Below are positions 1 to 7,661 of a stretch of 22,685 bases of DNA, piece after piece. The translations under genes were made by a program, and so were the position numbers. Below the pieces are notes generated by a model. The model saw nothing but the letters and a program-made list of their open reading frames with translations, ran no database searches and was not told the origin of the DNA. This stretch comes from CAZGRP01 sp964527995 (GTDB lineage: Bacteria; Zhuqueibacterota; Zhuqueibacteria; Oceanimicrobiales; CAZGRP01): the NCBI GenBank assembly GCA_964527995.1, contig CAZGRP010000062.1:1-22685 (forward strand), written 5' to 3'. The stretch's first letter is position 1. Each line of letters starts with the position of its first letter.

Positions 1-1829
1 GCGAATCCTGGTCTGGGGGCGGGGTGGCTGATGCGAGCGATTGGCTGGATGTTCTGGTCCGGCCGCAGTTCTGTGTAGGTGAGCACAGCCAGGCCGGGGA
101 ACTCGGGGGCCAAGATTTCCCGCAGCGGCGCCCGGGCGTCCCAGCGGGTCAGGATCACCGACCTCGGCGAGGGCGAATCGCCTCCCACCACTTCTGCCCA
201 GACAGCATCACGAATCGCTTCGGCTTCTGCATCGTCGAATCCGACCTCGCCAGGGGAGCTGCTGCCCTTTGCGGTCAGCGTGGCGATTTCGGCCTCAAGC
301 TCAGGGTGGAGCAGGTAGACGGTCAGAGATCCGCCACCGGCATACTTTTGAGTGATCGGGTATTTCAACCCGGATCGCACGAATTCCCGGTAGCTCGGCC
401 ATCGGTCTTTCAGCATCTCTGCGGTGTCCTCCGGCAGAGCCAGGCGATCGTCGAAAAGGATCAGGTTCGAGGCATCTACACCCAGAGCGTCATACTGCAG
501 CAGCCTTTCGAGGATGGCCCGCAGGTTGCGGATGGAAATCCCTTCCTGGACCAGACTCCGTAAGACGCGGGTGATGTCCTCCACCGAACAGTTTTCCATG
601 GTGACGAGCACCAACTCCGGGAAGGCCTGCTCGAGCTGAGCGAGCAGGTACTCCACCTCGTTGGCATCCACAAGCCGAAAGCAGTGCCGCGACAGCTCCC
701 CGTACAGGATCAGCACCACGTGCTCAAGTCGATCCCAGCTCAACAGTCCGGCGGCTTCGATCGCTTCTGCCGATGACTCATCGACGACGGCGATCTCGTT
801 GCCATTGGCCGGATTGACGGCGGGCTGGGCCTCGACCCCCAGCTCCAGCAGTCGGTCGACCTCTTGATTCACCAGTAGCTTACCCACAGGCAGCAGAGAC
901 TGCGGCGGCTGCCGCAGGTCGCCGATTTTCACTGCCAGAGTTCCCTGGCGCATTTCGCGGTTGGGCACCCAGTCCAGCCAAGGAGCTCGCACCCCCAGCT
1001 GGTAGAACAGTCCGTCAGCCATCATGCGGAAGGATTCTTTGAAGCGGTCGTCGATCGAGGCAGCGTGCACAGAGAATGGAGCGCCAAGGGGGGCGCCGGG
1101 GATCAGAGCTTCGAGATCCTCGGGATGGATGTGGATCTCGATACGGGACGGCCGTAGCTGGGCATAGGCGGTCTCGACGATATCCTCGGTGGAGCGCCTT
1201 CTCTTGTACCCTGAGCCGATCATCGCCAGGAGTTCCGAACGCTGTCTGACGGCGATGCCCAGGTTGAGGAGGGCCACCAGGACCACCGATACGACGGGTA
1301 GGGAGTCGTCGCCGAGCGCCGACTTTTCATCACCTCGACCATTCCTCAGGTAGGCCATCGCCTGCCTAGGGCCGATCAGACAACCCGGGCGCTGGCGGAT
1401 CGCCTCGACCACCAGTCGGGCCACAAAGTCGATGGCAACTCCCCAATCGAGGTTTTCCTCGTGAGCGAGAGTTTGTTCGACGTAGGCCGCTAACCAGCCG
1501 TCGGGGAAGGTGCGGCTCTGGGTCTCACCGGTGGATCGCGGTAATTCCCATAATTCCGGCGGTGCGACGGCTACCCAGGAGCGACGCATCAGCTCGGGCG
1601 AAAAGGGCTGGTTACGGCCGTGAACGCGGAGTCGTATGCTGCGTGGCGAGTGGCCGGGGCTCAACTCGACCATCGCGCAGCCATCCAGTCCGAGCTCAGA
1701 AAGGAGTTCGGCCAACCCGCTGTCCACGAGGGACTTGATTTGGGCGGCAGGTTCCGGTGCGATCAGCGACACCAGCGGACCGGCCAATTCGACGACGACC
1801 GGAATCGTTGCATCCGGGTTCTTGCTCAT
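1..1829 (-). CDS. Soluble protein with two tandem FlhA/FHIPEP cytoplasmic-type domains (3' end beyond window)
   Basis: The frame is open without a stop from an ATG at 1829 to the window edge, giving 609 visible residues. Residues about 255-600 follow the cytoplasmic half of FlhA/YscV export-gate proteins: a DDRF-start helix ending in LGVRAP (260-283), a helical stretch VVDESSAEAIEAAG onward (348-406), the signature-like SLVQEGISIRNLRAILERLL (about 425-444), and a terminal LAVLTYTELRPD (about 580-591) matching the family's LPVLSYNEI-type end. Residues about 9-246 look like a second, more diverged copy, including VLVALLNLGIAVRQRSELLA (about 183-202) and RIEIHIHPEDLEAL (about 229-242). The roughly eight-helix membrane half of real FlhA is absent, so a cytoplasmic location is expected. 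The ATG follows the TGA of the upstream gene by 9 bp, and the GAGGA ribosome site (1836-1840) overlaps that stop, implying translational coupling. The family match is my by-eye recognition; a flagellar role is unlikely because no export genes are nearby. Probably only a few C-terminal codons are missing. Confidence 0.82.
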   Translation of the reverse strand, partial: MSKNPDATIPVVVELAGPLVSLIAPEPAAQIKSLVDSGLAELLSELGLDGCAMVELSPGHSPRSIRLRVHGRNQPFSPELMRRSWVAVAPPELWELPRSTGETQSRTFPDGWLAAYVEQTLAHEENLDWGVAIDFVARLVVEAIRQRPGCLIGPRQAMAYLRNGRGDEKSALGDDSLPVVSVVLVALLNLGIAVRQRSELLAMIGSGYKRRRSTEDIVETAYAQLRPSRIEIHIHPEDLEALIPGAPLGAPFSVHAASIDDRFKESFRMMADGLFYQLGVRAPWLDWVPNREMRQGTLAVKIGDLRQPPQSLLPVGKLLVNQEVDRLLELGVEAQPAVNPANGNEIAVVDESSAEAIEAAGLLSWDRLEHVVLILYGELSRHCFRLVDANEVEYLLAQLEQAFPELVLVTMENCSVEDITRVLRSLVQEGISIRNLRAILERLLQYDALGVDASNLILFDDRLALPEDTAEMLKDRWPSYREFVRSGLKYPITQKYAGGGSLTVYLLHPELEAEIATLTAKGSSSPGEVGFDDAEAEAIRDAVWAEVVGGDSPSPRSVILTRWDARAPLREILAPEFPGLAVLTYTELRPDQNIQPIARISHPAPRPGF

Positions 1830-1838
1830 GGAGAATCC

Positions 1839-2876
1839 TCAGTTTCCGTTGATGGCCGGACTGGAGTACGCGATCTGCTCTTGGATAGTCCGCCCGTCGC
1901 TGGTCAGCTCGCGTTGCGAGAGCACCGGAAGAAGAGGGAATTCGATCTCGGTCAACCGGCGAACAAAAGGACGCAAGGCAAAGTCGCGCAGCACCAGGGC
2001 TAGCCGCTTTCCCGATTGGCGGGCAAGGCCGCTGCGTACGGCACTCAGCAGCTCCTGGGTCTCCTGGGGTGGGATCGCAAGAAACCGTTTTCCCTGCTGC
2101 TCGCCGATCCCGCGCCGAACCACTTCTTCGAATTCAGAACTGAGCCCCACCAGCAGCCGATCTCCCTCGTTGCCCGGCAGATGCGGGCGCAGGGCGAATC
2201 GGACCTTCTCCACGATGTCGGTGACTTCCGAAGACCCAGGGTTTTCTTCTGCGAAGATAGTGAGGATCGTGCCGAGGTCGACGACGGGGACGCCCTCTTT
2301 CACCAGGGCCTGGAGCACCTGCACAAAGCGCACCTTGTCTTCGCTGCCGCCAAACGCTCGACCCAGGAGGGCTTGCCTGTTTGTGTCGCCCTCACTCCAC
2401 AGCTCCAAGAGATTTTGGGCTTCCTGCAGACCCACAAAGGTGTCCAGATGTTGGCGGATCACCGCTTCGAGGTGGAAAATCATGGTCTCGTAGGGGTCCC
2501 ACAGCGGCAGGCCGGCCTGCTCAGCCCGCTGCCAGAGCGTTTCATCCAGCCACATGCCCTCGCCGTCCTCGCCCGGATTCGCAGTAGCCTCCACCTCAAT
2601 TCCCAGTTGCCGACAGCCATCGACGTCGGGACAGTACTTTTGGCTGGGCTGGACGGTCCCAAACACGATGGGGACTTCGTGGAGAATCAACAGGTAGCCG
2701 CCTTCACCCAATTCGCCTTCGTTGGATCGGATGCGGACGCCAGGCACCCTCACTCCCGTACGCTCCCGGATACGTTCGCGCATAGCGGGGAGCACCACAT
2801 TGACGAGGCGATCGACGGCAGAGTTGTCCTCGCCCTCGGGAAACAGACGGGCGTCGGCTTCGAGCGCGATCGGCGT
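1839..2876 (-). other. FHIPEP cytoplasmic-like domain within the TPR protein
   Basis: This part of the 1309-aa gene encodes residues about 965-1309. In true FlhA, the domain binds export substrates and chaperones and forms a nonameric ring. Here it is fused behind TPRs rather than behind a membrane domain. The order of recognisable blocks is the same as in FlhA: first alpha/beta part with VRIRSN, then WLDE, then a helical part with ALVKEGVPVVDLGTIL, and finally LLPVLSQREL. The call rests on my recollection of the family pattern, not on an alignment run. Confidence 0.72.
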
Positions 2877-5768
2877 GACCACAGGCAATGTTGGGGTGGA
2901 CTCTGCCTGGGCTGGCTCTTCATCAGGCCGGAGCAGCTCGATGTACGAGTTGCGCGCCATCTTCAGTCGGGCTCGGTTGAGCGCGCGTCGCAGCGAGGCT
3001 TCCAGGGAAGATTCCCCAGCCAGCGCTCGCAGCGCCCCGGCCAGGGCCCGATACTCCGACAGCGAACCAAACAGCTCGGAACAAGAGCGCGCCAATTCGC
3101 CGGCGAGGTCATTCTGGCTCTCGCCGGTTGCCAGGGAGAGACGGGTACGAAAGTGTTCCACGGCCGCCGGCAGTTGGTGCTGCACGGCACTCAAGAAGCC
3201 CAGTCGAGTGTGGAAGGCCGCCTGAAGAGTGGGAAAGTTTGCTGCCGTGGCGCGATTGAGTCCGTCCTCGTAGGCAGCTTTCGCTTCTGCGCTCATGTTC
3301 TGCCGCAGATAGCTATCCCCCAGCTTGAGCCAGCAGTCGGCCAAATGTTCGAACGGCACCCTCGCTTCGAGCCGGGTTTGAAGATCGCGGTACAGAGCGG
3401 AGGCCGCCGCATACTCTCCTGCGGCCAGCAGTTGGTCGCCCTGTCTGAGGCGGTACTCCCCCAGACGCTGATAGAAGAACTGCGAATCGAACCATTCCGG
3501 GCCGTGGGAAAGCACAGCCTCGATGGCCTCGGCGGCATCGGCCCACTCCTGCAGTTCGGCGCAGGCATAGGCAAGGTTGATGGCGTACCAGGGGTTTTGG
3601 GGAATGCGATCGGACGCCGAGCGGAATAGATCGCGGGCCTGGCGGACTTTCTCGCGGCGGTCGTCGCTACTCTCAGAGAAAAGAAGGAGGCCCCGGGCGT
3701 TGTCCTCATCAGCCTGGATGGCAGCGTGGCTGGGCCGGTATCGATCGGCGGCGGCCAGCCGACGCCAGAGTCTGGCGGCTTCGGCTGTTCGTTGGGCCGC
3801 CTCTTTCCATCTTCCTTCATTGGCCGCCAGAGATGCGAGATCGACCAGGTTCCTCGCCGTCTGGCGGTACTGGTCCAGCGATCGATTGCACCGCAGCGCC
3901 TGCTGATAGCATTCTCGAGCCGCAGCCCATCGTCCCTGATCGCGGTGGAGGTGGCCCTGGTCCTGGCGGTAGTCGGCCAGATAGGAGGGATTGATTCCGC
4001 CCAGCACCGAACCGGCTTTGTCCATGAGGGCCTGGGCCTCGGACATCCGTCCCTGCAGCCGCTTGACGTTGGCCAGGGCCACCTGCATGCGGGCGGCGTG
4101 CTGGTCGTGGCCGATGTCGTGCCATTGTGCGATCGCAGCCTGCAGGGTGGTCTCCGATTCGGTCCAATTGCCCAGTGTTGTGTTCAGCATGCCCAGGTTC
4201 GATAGCGTGGCGGCACGATGCCAGGCCGTCCCTCGGCCCTTTTGCACCTGCGACAGAGTGGTGTTGTATAGCTGGACGGCCTCATCCACTTTTCCCTGAT
4301 CCTCGCGCAGCAAAGCCGTATACAGCAAAATCTCGCTGACGAAAGAGGCGTCTGCGTAGCCGGACTCACTGGCTCGGAGGTCCGTGAGGATCTCGTCGGC
4401 GCGGGTCAGCCGGCCGGACTGGCGGAGCAGGTCGGCATACTGGCCGCGCAGTTCGAGTGGCTGGAAGGGGTCGGCCATGGCGGTGACCAATGCCTGAGCC
4501 TCGTCATAGGCTGTGTCGAGGAGTCGAGGATCGCGGCGGGCGACCAGGTACATCAGCCGCGAAGCGACACCGAAGTGTAGGGCGACGTCTTCGACAGCCC
4601 GGGTGCGCACCAGGTGGATGGCATCGAGTATGGCAGCGAGGGCCTCGGCCCATCGTCCCAATCCTTGCAGCACGCCACACAGATTCAGGTACGAGTAGAT
4701 CTCTACCCGCAGATTGTTTTCCTGGCGGGCCGACTCGATGGTTTCCCGATATTTCATGGCCGCCGGCTCGAGTTCTTCCAGGGACCAGCGCAGCCATGCC
4801 ACCCGGCTGTGAGATGTCGGTAGATTGAAGGGATCTTCGCGGGTGCGGCGTGCCAGGTCGAGCTCCTGTTCGTACACCTGGCGGGCCTCCCGCAAGCGGT
4901 ACTGCCGGTGCAGGGTCGCCCCGAGTTCGCTCAGCACCCAGAGCTTGAGCTTGGTGTCGGTCTCGGTCTTGGGAAGAAGATCGTTGAGGATCGTCTCCGC
5001 TTCCTGATCCCTTCGCAGCCGCTGGACCAGACGTGCCTGCCAGTAGCGCAGCCATTTCAGCCGGCCATCCCGGGCTTCATCGGCGGGCAGATCTTCGAGA
5101 AAGTCGCGGCAGGCCTTCAGCAATGATTCGCAGACCGTGAGGCGGCCGGTTTTTTCGAAGCCCTCATAGTACAGGCTGAAAAAACTGTAGCCGGTCTCAG
5201 CCGACTGCTGAGTGTTGTAGTAGAGCGCCTCGACCAGGGGAGCGAGCAGAATCCGTTCGACGGTGACGGCCACCTGCATGTAGCGGTCGGGGTTGGCCCG
5301 CCGCAGAAGTCCGGCGACGCGGGCCAGGTCCTGTTCGGTCTGCCGCGATCTCTTGTGGGCGGCTTCGTAGTAGGTGGCCAGCCGCTCACAGTATTTGTTG
5401 AATTGCGATCGTTTGTCGTCCGTCTCGCGCCAGTCCTGAAGGAGCATGTCGCGTGTGTTGTCGTGGTACACGTAACCGCCGTCCTCACGTGGTCGAACGA
5501 AGCTGTAGGCAAGCAGCGCAGCCAGAAGGCGGTCGTTTTCCTCACGGTCGTCAGGGGCGTCGCGCAGGATGCCGATGATGTCCGCATCAAAGCGACGCGG
5601 GATGGCGCAGAACCTGAGGCAGTCGGCAAGTGCCGGGTCTGAGGCCTCTGTCTTCTCTAGATTGAAAAAGAAGATGTGGCGCTGGACTTCCTCCGGCGTT
5701 GCCCCCCGCGTCAGAAGTTCGCTGAGGTCGCGGGTTAGATCTCCAGAGAAGGAGGTCGGCGCGGTCAT
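1839..5768 (-). CDS. Winged-helix/TPR-array protein with C-terminal FHIPEP (FlhA cytoplasmic-like) domain
   Basis: 1309 residues. Residues about 15-125 resemble the winged-helix part that normally follows the NTPase of STAND proteins (CLRFCAIPRRFDADIIGIL, then SFVRPREDGGYVYHDNTRDM). From about 130 to 900 there are repeated helix pairs of tetratricopeptide type with G-x-x-x-x-A spacing, for example NEGRWKEAAQRTAEAARLW and DQGRWAAARECYQQAL. From about residue 965 (nucleotides 1839-2876) the sequence follows the FlhA cytoplasmic domain: GVRVPGVRIRSN (1006-1016), MWLDETLWQRAEQAG (about 1072-1086), FVQVLQALVKEGVPVVDLGT (about 1148-1167) and LLPVLSQREL (about 1279-1288). No membrane segment is visible. 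The ATG overlaps the stop of the upstream STAND NTPase (ATGA) and has its own GGGAGG site, so the two probably work as one split STAND protein: NTPase from one gene, winged helix, TPR sensor and FHIPEP from the other. The function of FHIPEP here is unknown to me. Confidence 0.9.
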   Translation of the reverse strand: MTAPTSFSGDLTRDLSELLTRGATPEEVQRHIFFFNLEKTEASDPALADCLRFCAIPRRFDADIIGILRDAPDDREENDRLLAALLAYSFVRPREDGGYVYHDNTRDMLLQDWRETDDKRSQFNKYCERLATYYEAAHKRSRQTEQDLARVAGLLRRANPDRYMQVAVTVERILLAPLVEALYYNTQQSAETGYSFFSLYYEGFEKTGRLTVCESLLKACRDFLEDLPADEARDGRLKWLRYWQARLVQRLRRDQEAETILNDLLPKTETDTKLKLWVLSELGATLHRQYRLREARQVYEQELDLARRTREDPFNLPTSHSRVAWLRWSLEELEPAAMKYRETIESARQENNLRVEIYSYLNLCGVLQGLGRWAEALAAILDAIHLVRTRAVEDVALHFGVASRLMYLVARRDPRLLDTAYDEAQALVTAMADPFQPLELRGQYADLLRQSGRLTRADEILTDLRASESGYADASFVSEILLYTALLREDQGKVDEAVQLYNTTLSQVQKGRGTAWHRAATLSNLGMLNTTLGNWTESETTLQAAIAQWHDIGHDQHAARMQVALANVKRLQGRMSEAQALMDKAGSVLGGINPSYLADYRQDQGHLHRDQGRWAAARECYQQALRCNRSLDQYRQTARNLVDLASLAANEGRWKEAAQRTAEAARLWRRLAAADRYRPSHAAIQADEDNARGLLLFSESSDDRREKVRQARDLFRSASDRIPQNPWYAINLAYACAELQEWADAAEAIEAVLSHGPEWFDSQFFYQRLGEYRLRQGDQLLAAGEYAAASALYRDLQTRLEARVPFEHLADCWLKLGDSYLRQNMSAEAKAAYEDGLNRATAANFPTLQAAFHTRLGFLSAVQHQLPAAVEHFRTRLSLATGESQNDLAGELARSCSELFGSLSEYRALAGALRALAGESSLEASLRRALNRARLKMARNSYIELLRPDEEPAQAESTPTLPVVTPIALEADARLFPEGEDNSAVDRLVNVVLPAMRERIRERTGVRVPGVRIRSNEGELGEGGYLLILHEVPIVFGTVQPSQKYCPDVDGCRQLGIEVEATANPGEDGEGMWLDETLWQRAEQAGLPLWDPYETMIFHLEAVIRQHLDTFVGLQEAQNLLELWSEGDTNRQALLGRAFGGSEDKVRFVQVLQALVKEGVPVVDLGTILTIFAEENPGSSEVTDIVEKVRFALRPHLPGNEGDRLLVGLSSEFEEVVRRGIGEQQGKRFLAIPPQETQELLSAVRSGLARQSGKRLALVLRDFALRPFVRRLTEIEFPLLPVLSQRELTSDGRTIQEQIAYSSPAINGN

Positions 5769-6685
5769 ACGTCCCTCCCGAGTACGCTTCGCATCCCCTC
5801 AACAACTACAGAGGGGGGCATTCCTGCCTGGACCATGGTCCAGAACAGCTCCAGATGCTTGGCCTCGTAGGCAAAGCCATGGGCACGAAGGCATTCTTCG
5901 ACGTGCTTCTTCTCCCATTGCCCGAGTTGCTTGACCGACTTGACGACTTTGCCGACCAGTTCCTGCGCCCAATAGTACTCGAAATCGGGAATATCGCGTC
6001 CGGCCAGAACCAGAACCAGCCGCTCAGGTCTGCGGTCGAAGTCGAAAAAAAAGCGCTCCAGCAGATAGGTCTCGATCCATTCCTTCAGGTTGTCTTCGGA
6101 CTTTTCGAAAGCGTCGAGCAAGAGAGCAACGGTTCTGTTGTTGCAGTGGGTCGAAAGATCACTGAAAAAGGACTGCACGCAGACGTCGCGGGCGATGGCC
6201 TGCTGCTCGGGAGTGAGCTTGTCGGCCCCGGTCCCAGCGATGGTCACCGATTCGGCGTAGCCGACGTTGGTCATGCCGCCTGCGATGCGGACATCGCGGG
6301 CACCGCGGAAATCGGCGCCCTGAAGATAGATCGAGGACTGAATCGGCCCAAAGTCTCCAGAGACGCGGGCGATGTGATATTTCTTGAACTCGGGGAAATC
6401 CAGCCCGAAGGCGCAAAGCTCCTCCATCACGGTTTTGACCAGGGTCAGCGGGCTCGGGTCGGGAAGCTGGTCGAGAGAGATGAAGCTCACCGGCGTGCGT
6501 GGCTGCACGGTGCGACAGCGGTATTGAAACTTTTCGAGCAGTTGCGTCTTCCCCATTCCGCCTTTGTCCTGGATCGCCAGGACGCGTGCGTCGCTGTCCA
6601 GCTGCAGGAGTTCCTCGAAAAGCTCCTGCTCGAACTTGCGGTCAATGAATTTTTTCGGATCGAATCTCCTGTTGCCCTTTGGCAT
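5765..6685 (-). CDS. STAND-like P-loop NTPase carrying an internal copy of the effector's C-terminal motif
   Basis: 306 residues. A Walker A loop QDKGGMGKTQLL lies at 39-50 (K46, T47), a Walker B strand VALLLDAFE at 186-194 (D191), and a sensor-1-like strand LVLVLAGRD at 223-231 (R230), which is the order of NACHT/NB-ARC class NTPases. The protein stops before a winged helix; that domain begins the next gene, with which it shares an ATGA overlap. Between the Walker strands, residues 123-140 (GADFRGARDVRIAGGMTN) match the C-terminus of the small protein encoded two genes upstream, followed by a weaker SVTIAG repeat at 146-151. The start ATG at 6685 has a strong GGGGAGG site and lies 38 bp after the previous gene. 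A nucleotide-driven oligomerisation switch is inferred from the family, not shown. Confidence 0.88.
   Translation of the reverse strand: MPKGNRRFDPKKFIDRKFEQELFEELLQLDSDARVLAIQDKGGMGKTQLLEKFQYRCRTVQPRTPVSFISLDQLPDPSPLTLVKTVMEELCAFGLDFPEFKKYHIARVSGDFGPIQSSIYLQGADFRGARDVRIAGGMTNVGYAESVTIAGTGADKLTPEQQAIARDVCVQSFFSDLSTHCNNRTVALLLDAFEKSEDNLKEWIETYLLERFFFDFDRRPERLVLVLAGRDIPDFEYYWAQELVGKVVKSVKQLGQWEKKHVEECLRAHGFAYEAKHLELFWTMVQAGMPPSVVVEGMRSVLGRDV
6266..6319 (-). other. Shared beta-type motif inside the STAND NTPase
   Basis: Encodes residues 123-140, GADFRGARDVRIAGGMTN. Against GANFSGAQGVRLAGVMIN of the small protein at 7716-7769, 11 of 18 positions are identical and two more (N/D, L/I) are conservative. 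A second V-x-I-A-G unit follows 15 residues later (SVTIAG, residues 146-151), which gives a short beta-arch-like repeat. The motif sits in a loop between Walker A and Walker B, not at the N-terminus as in known amyloid-signalling NLRs. Confidence 0.75.
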
Positions 6686-6723
6686 TCGTCCTCCCCATCC
6701 TGGTATGAGGCGTGAATCGACTG

Positions 6724-7515
6724 CTACTCGTTCTCCTGGACCAGTCGCAGCAGCCGTGTCAGGGTGTCGAGAATCTCGGGTTTGCGGCGCGCCGCCTGGA
6801 TGTACTCGTTCAGCTCTGCCGTTTGCATGGGTGGGGCAAGCCGTTCGCCGATGGCCTCGAAATGCCTGCGGACCGCGTCGGCGTTCGGTGGCTTCAGCGC
6901 CACGACCAGGTCGGCGGCGGGCGTCAGCCCCTCCACGTCCCTGGGTCGATCGGAGATAATCACCGCGATCGGTGTTTCGGTCTTTCTGATGTGGCCCAGG
7001 AAGATGTCGCGGAACCAGTCGCCGAACCGGGGGCTCGGCCTGTATCCGTCGATCAGTAGCAGAACCGGGGCGCGCTGGCGGAGTTGCCGGACCAGGGGGT
7101 GAACAAACCTGGAGGCCGTGCGTGAGGCGGGCGGGCTGGTCATCGCATGAAGGAGCTCGGGTTCGGGTAGTGACTCCAACACGGGCTCTGTGGACGGAAG
7201 GTCGAGCCGGGCCTGAACTTCAGAGGAGAAATCTTGCGCAGTGGTGGTCTGGGAGACCTCGATTTCTGCATCGGCATGGCTGTGGGTGGTGGCCCAACCC
7301 TGCTCGATGGCTCGCAAGGCGGCGGCGCGCAGCAATGTGGTTTTCCCCATCCCTGCCGCAGCGCTGACGATGATGACAGCGGGGTCACGCTTTTGCAGGA
7401 CGGCATCCAACTGGGCCAGCTCGTCATCTCGACCCACGAGGGTCATGCGGGCTGGTGTCGCCGACGCCCGAGACTCACTTTCAGGTAAAGCGGCCGCCTG
7501 GAGATCGTTGGCCAT
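6724..7515 (-). CDS. Minimal AAA/STAND-type P-loop ATPase
   Basis: 263 residues from the chosen ATG at 7515. An AGGAGG at 7525-7530 is 9 bp upstream of this ATG; a further in-frame ATG eight codons earlier has no better site and adds only an arginine run. Motifs are VGRDDELAQL (27-36), Walker A SAAAGMGKTT (51-60, K58, T59), Walker B VLLLIDG (151-157, D156) and a sensor-like AVIISDRPRD (184-193). The VGRDDEL opening followed by Walker A is typical of AAA_16/STAND ATPases. It ends soon after the NTPase core with no visible winged helix, sensor repeats or effector domain. Its position between the small motif protein and the second NTPase suggests a partner or regulator of the latter. It lacks the shared G-A-x-F-x-G-A motif. 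The specific role is unknown. Confidence 0.87.
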   Translation of the reverse strand: MANDLQAAALPESESRASATPARMTLVGRDDELAQLDAVLQKRDPAVIIVSAAAGMGKTTLLRAAALRAIEQGWATTHSHADAEIEVSQTTTAQDFSSEVQARLDLPSTEPVLESLPEPELLHAMTSPPASRTASRFVHPLVRQLRQRAPVLLLIDGYRPSPRFGDWFRDIFLGHIRKTETPIAVIISDRPRDVEGLTPAADLVVALKPPNADAVRRHFEAIGERLAPPMQTAELNEYIQAARRKPEILDTLTRLLRLVQENE

Positions 7516-7524
7516 ACGTCTTCG

Positions 7525-7530
7525 CCTCCT
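7525..7530 (-). promoter_or_regulatory. Shine-Dalgarno AGGAGG choosing the inner ATG of the minimal ATPase
   Basis: AGGAGG lies 9 bp before the ATG at 7515. The earlier in-frame ATG at 7539 would place this site inside the coding sequence. Confidence 0.75.
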
Positions 7531-7661
7531 GCGAGGCATGAAACACCGATATCCACCGAAAATCTCTGGCCTGGTGAGGGGATGGCGCTGCTGAAGTCCC
7601 CAAAGTGGTTAGAGCTGCGTGCGGCAGCCAGAGCGAGCGGGATGCGTCTTCTGCGTTGCGG

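Noticed and set aside
2016..3629. Long open frame on the plus strand opposite the TPR gene
   Set aside because: It is antisense to a protein with clear domains, contains no recognisable motif and is the expected by-product of high-GC codon use.
1..5768. A true flagellar or type III export gate gene (flhA)
   Set aside because: The membrane half of FlhA is absent from both proteins, the domains are fused to TPRs or duplicated, and no other export genes are in the window.
5735..5768. Programmed frameshift joining the STAND NTPase and the TPR protein
   Set aside because: No slippery heptamer is evident in the short overlap, and the second gene has its own GGGAGG site and ATG, so coupled initiation is simpler.
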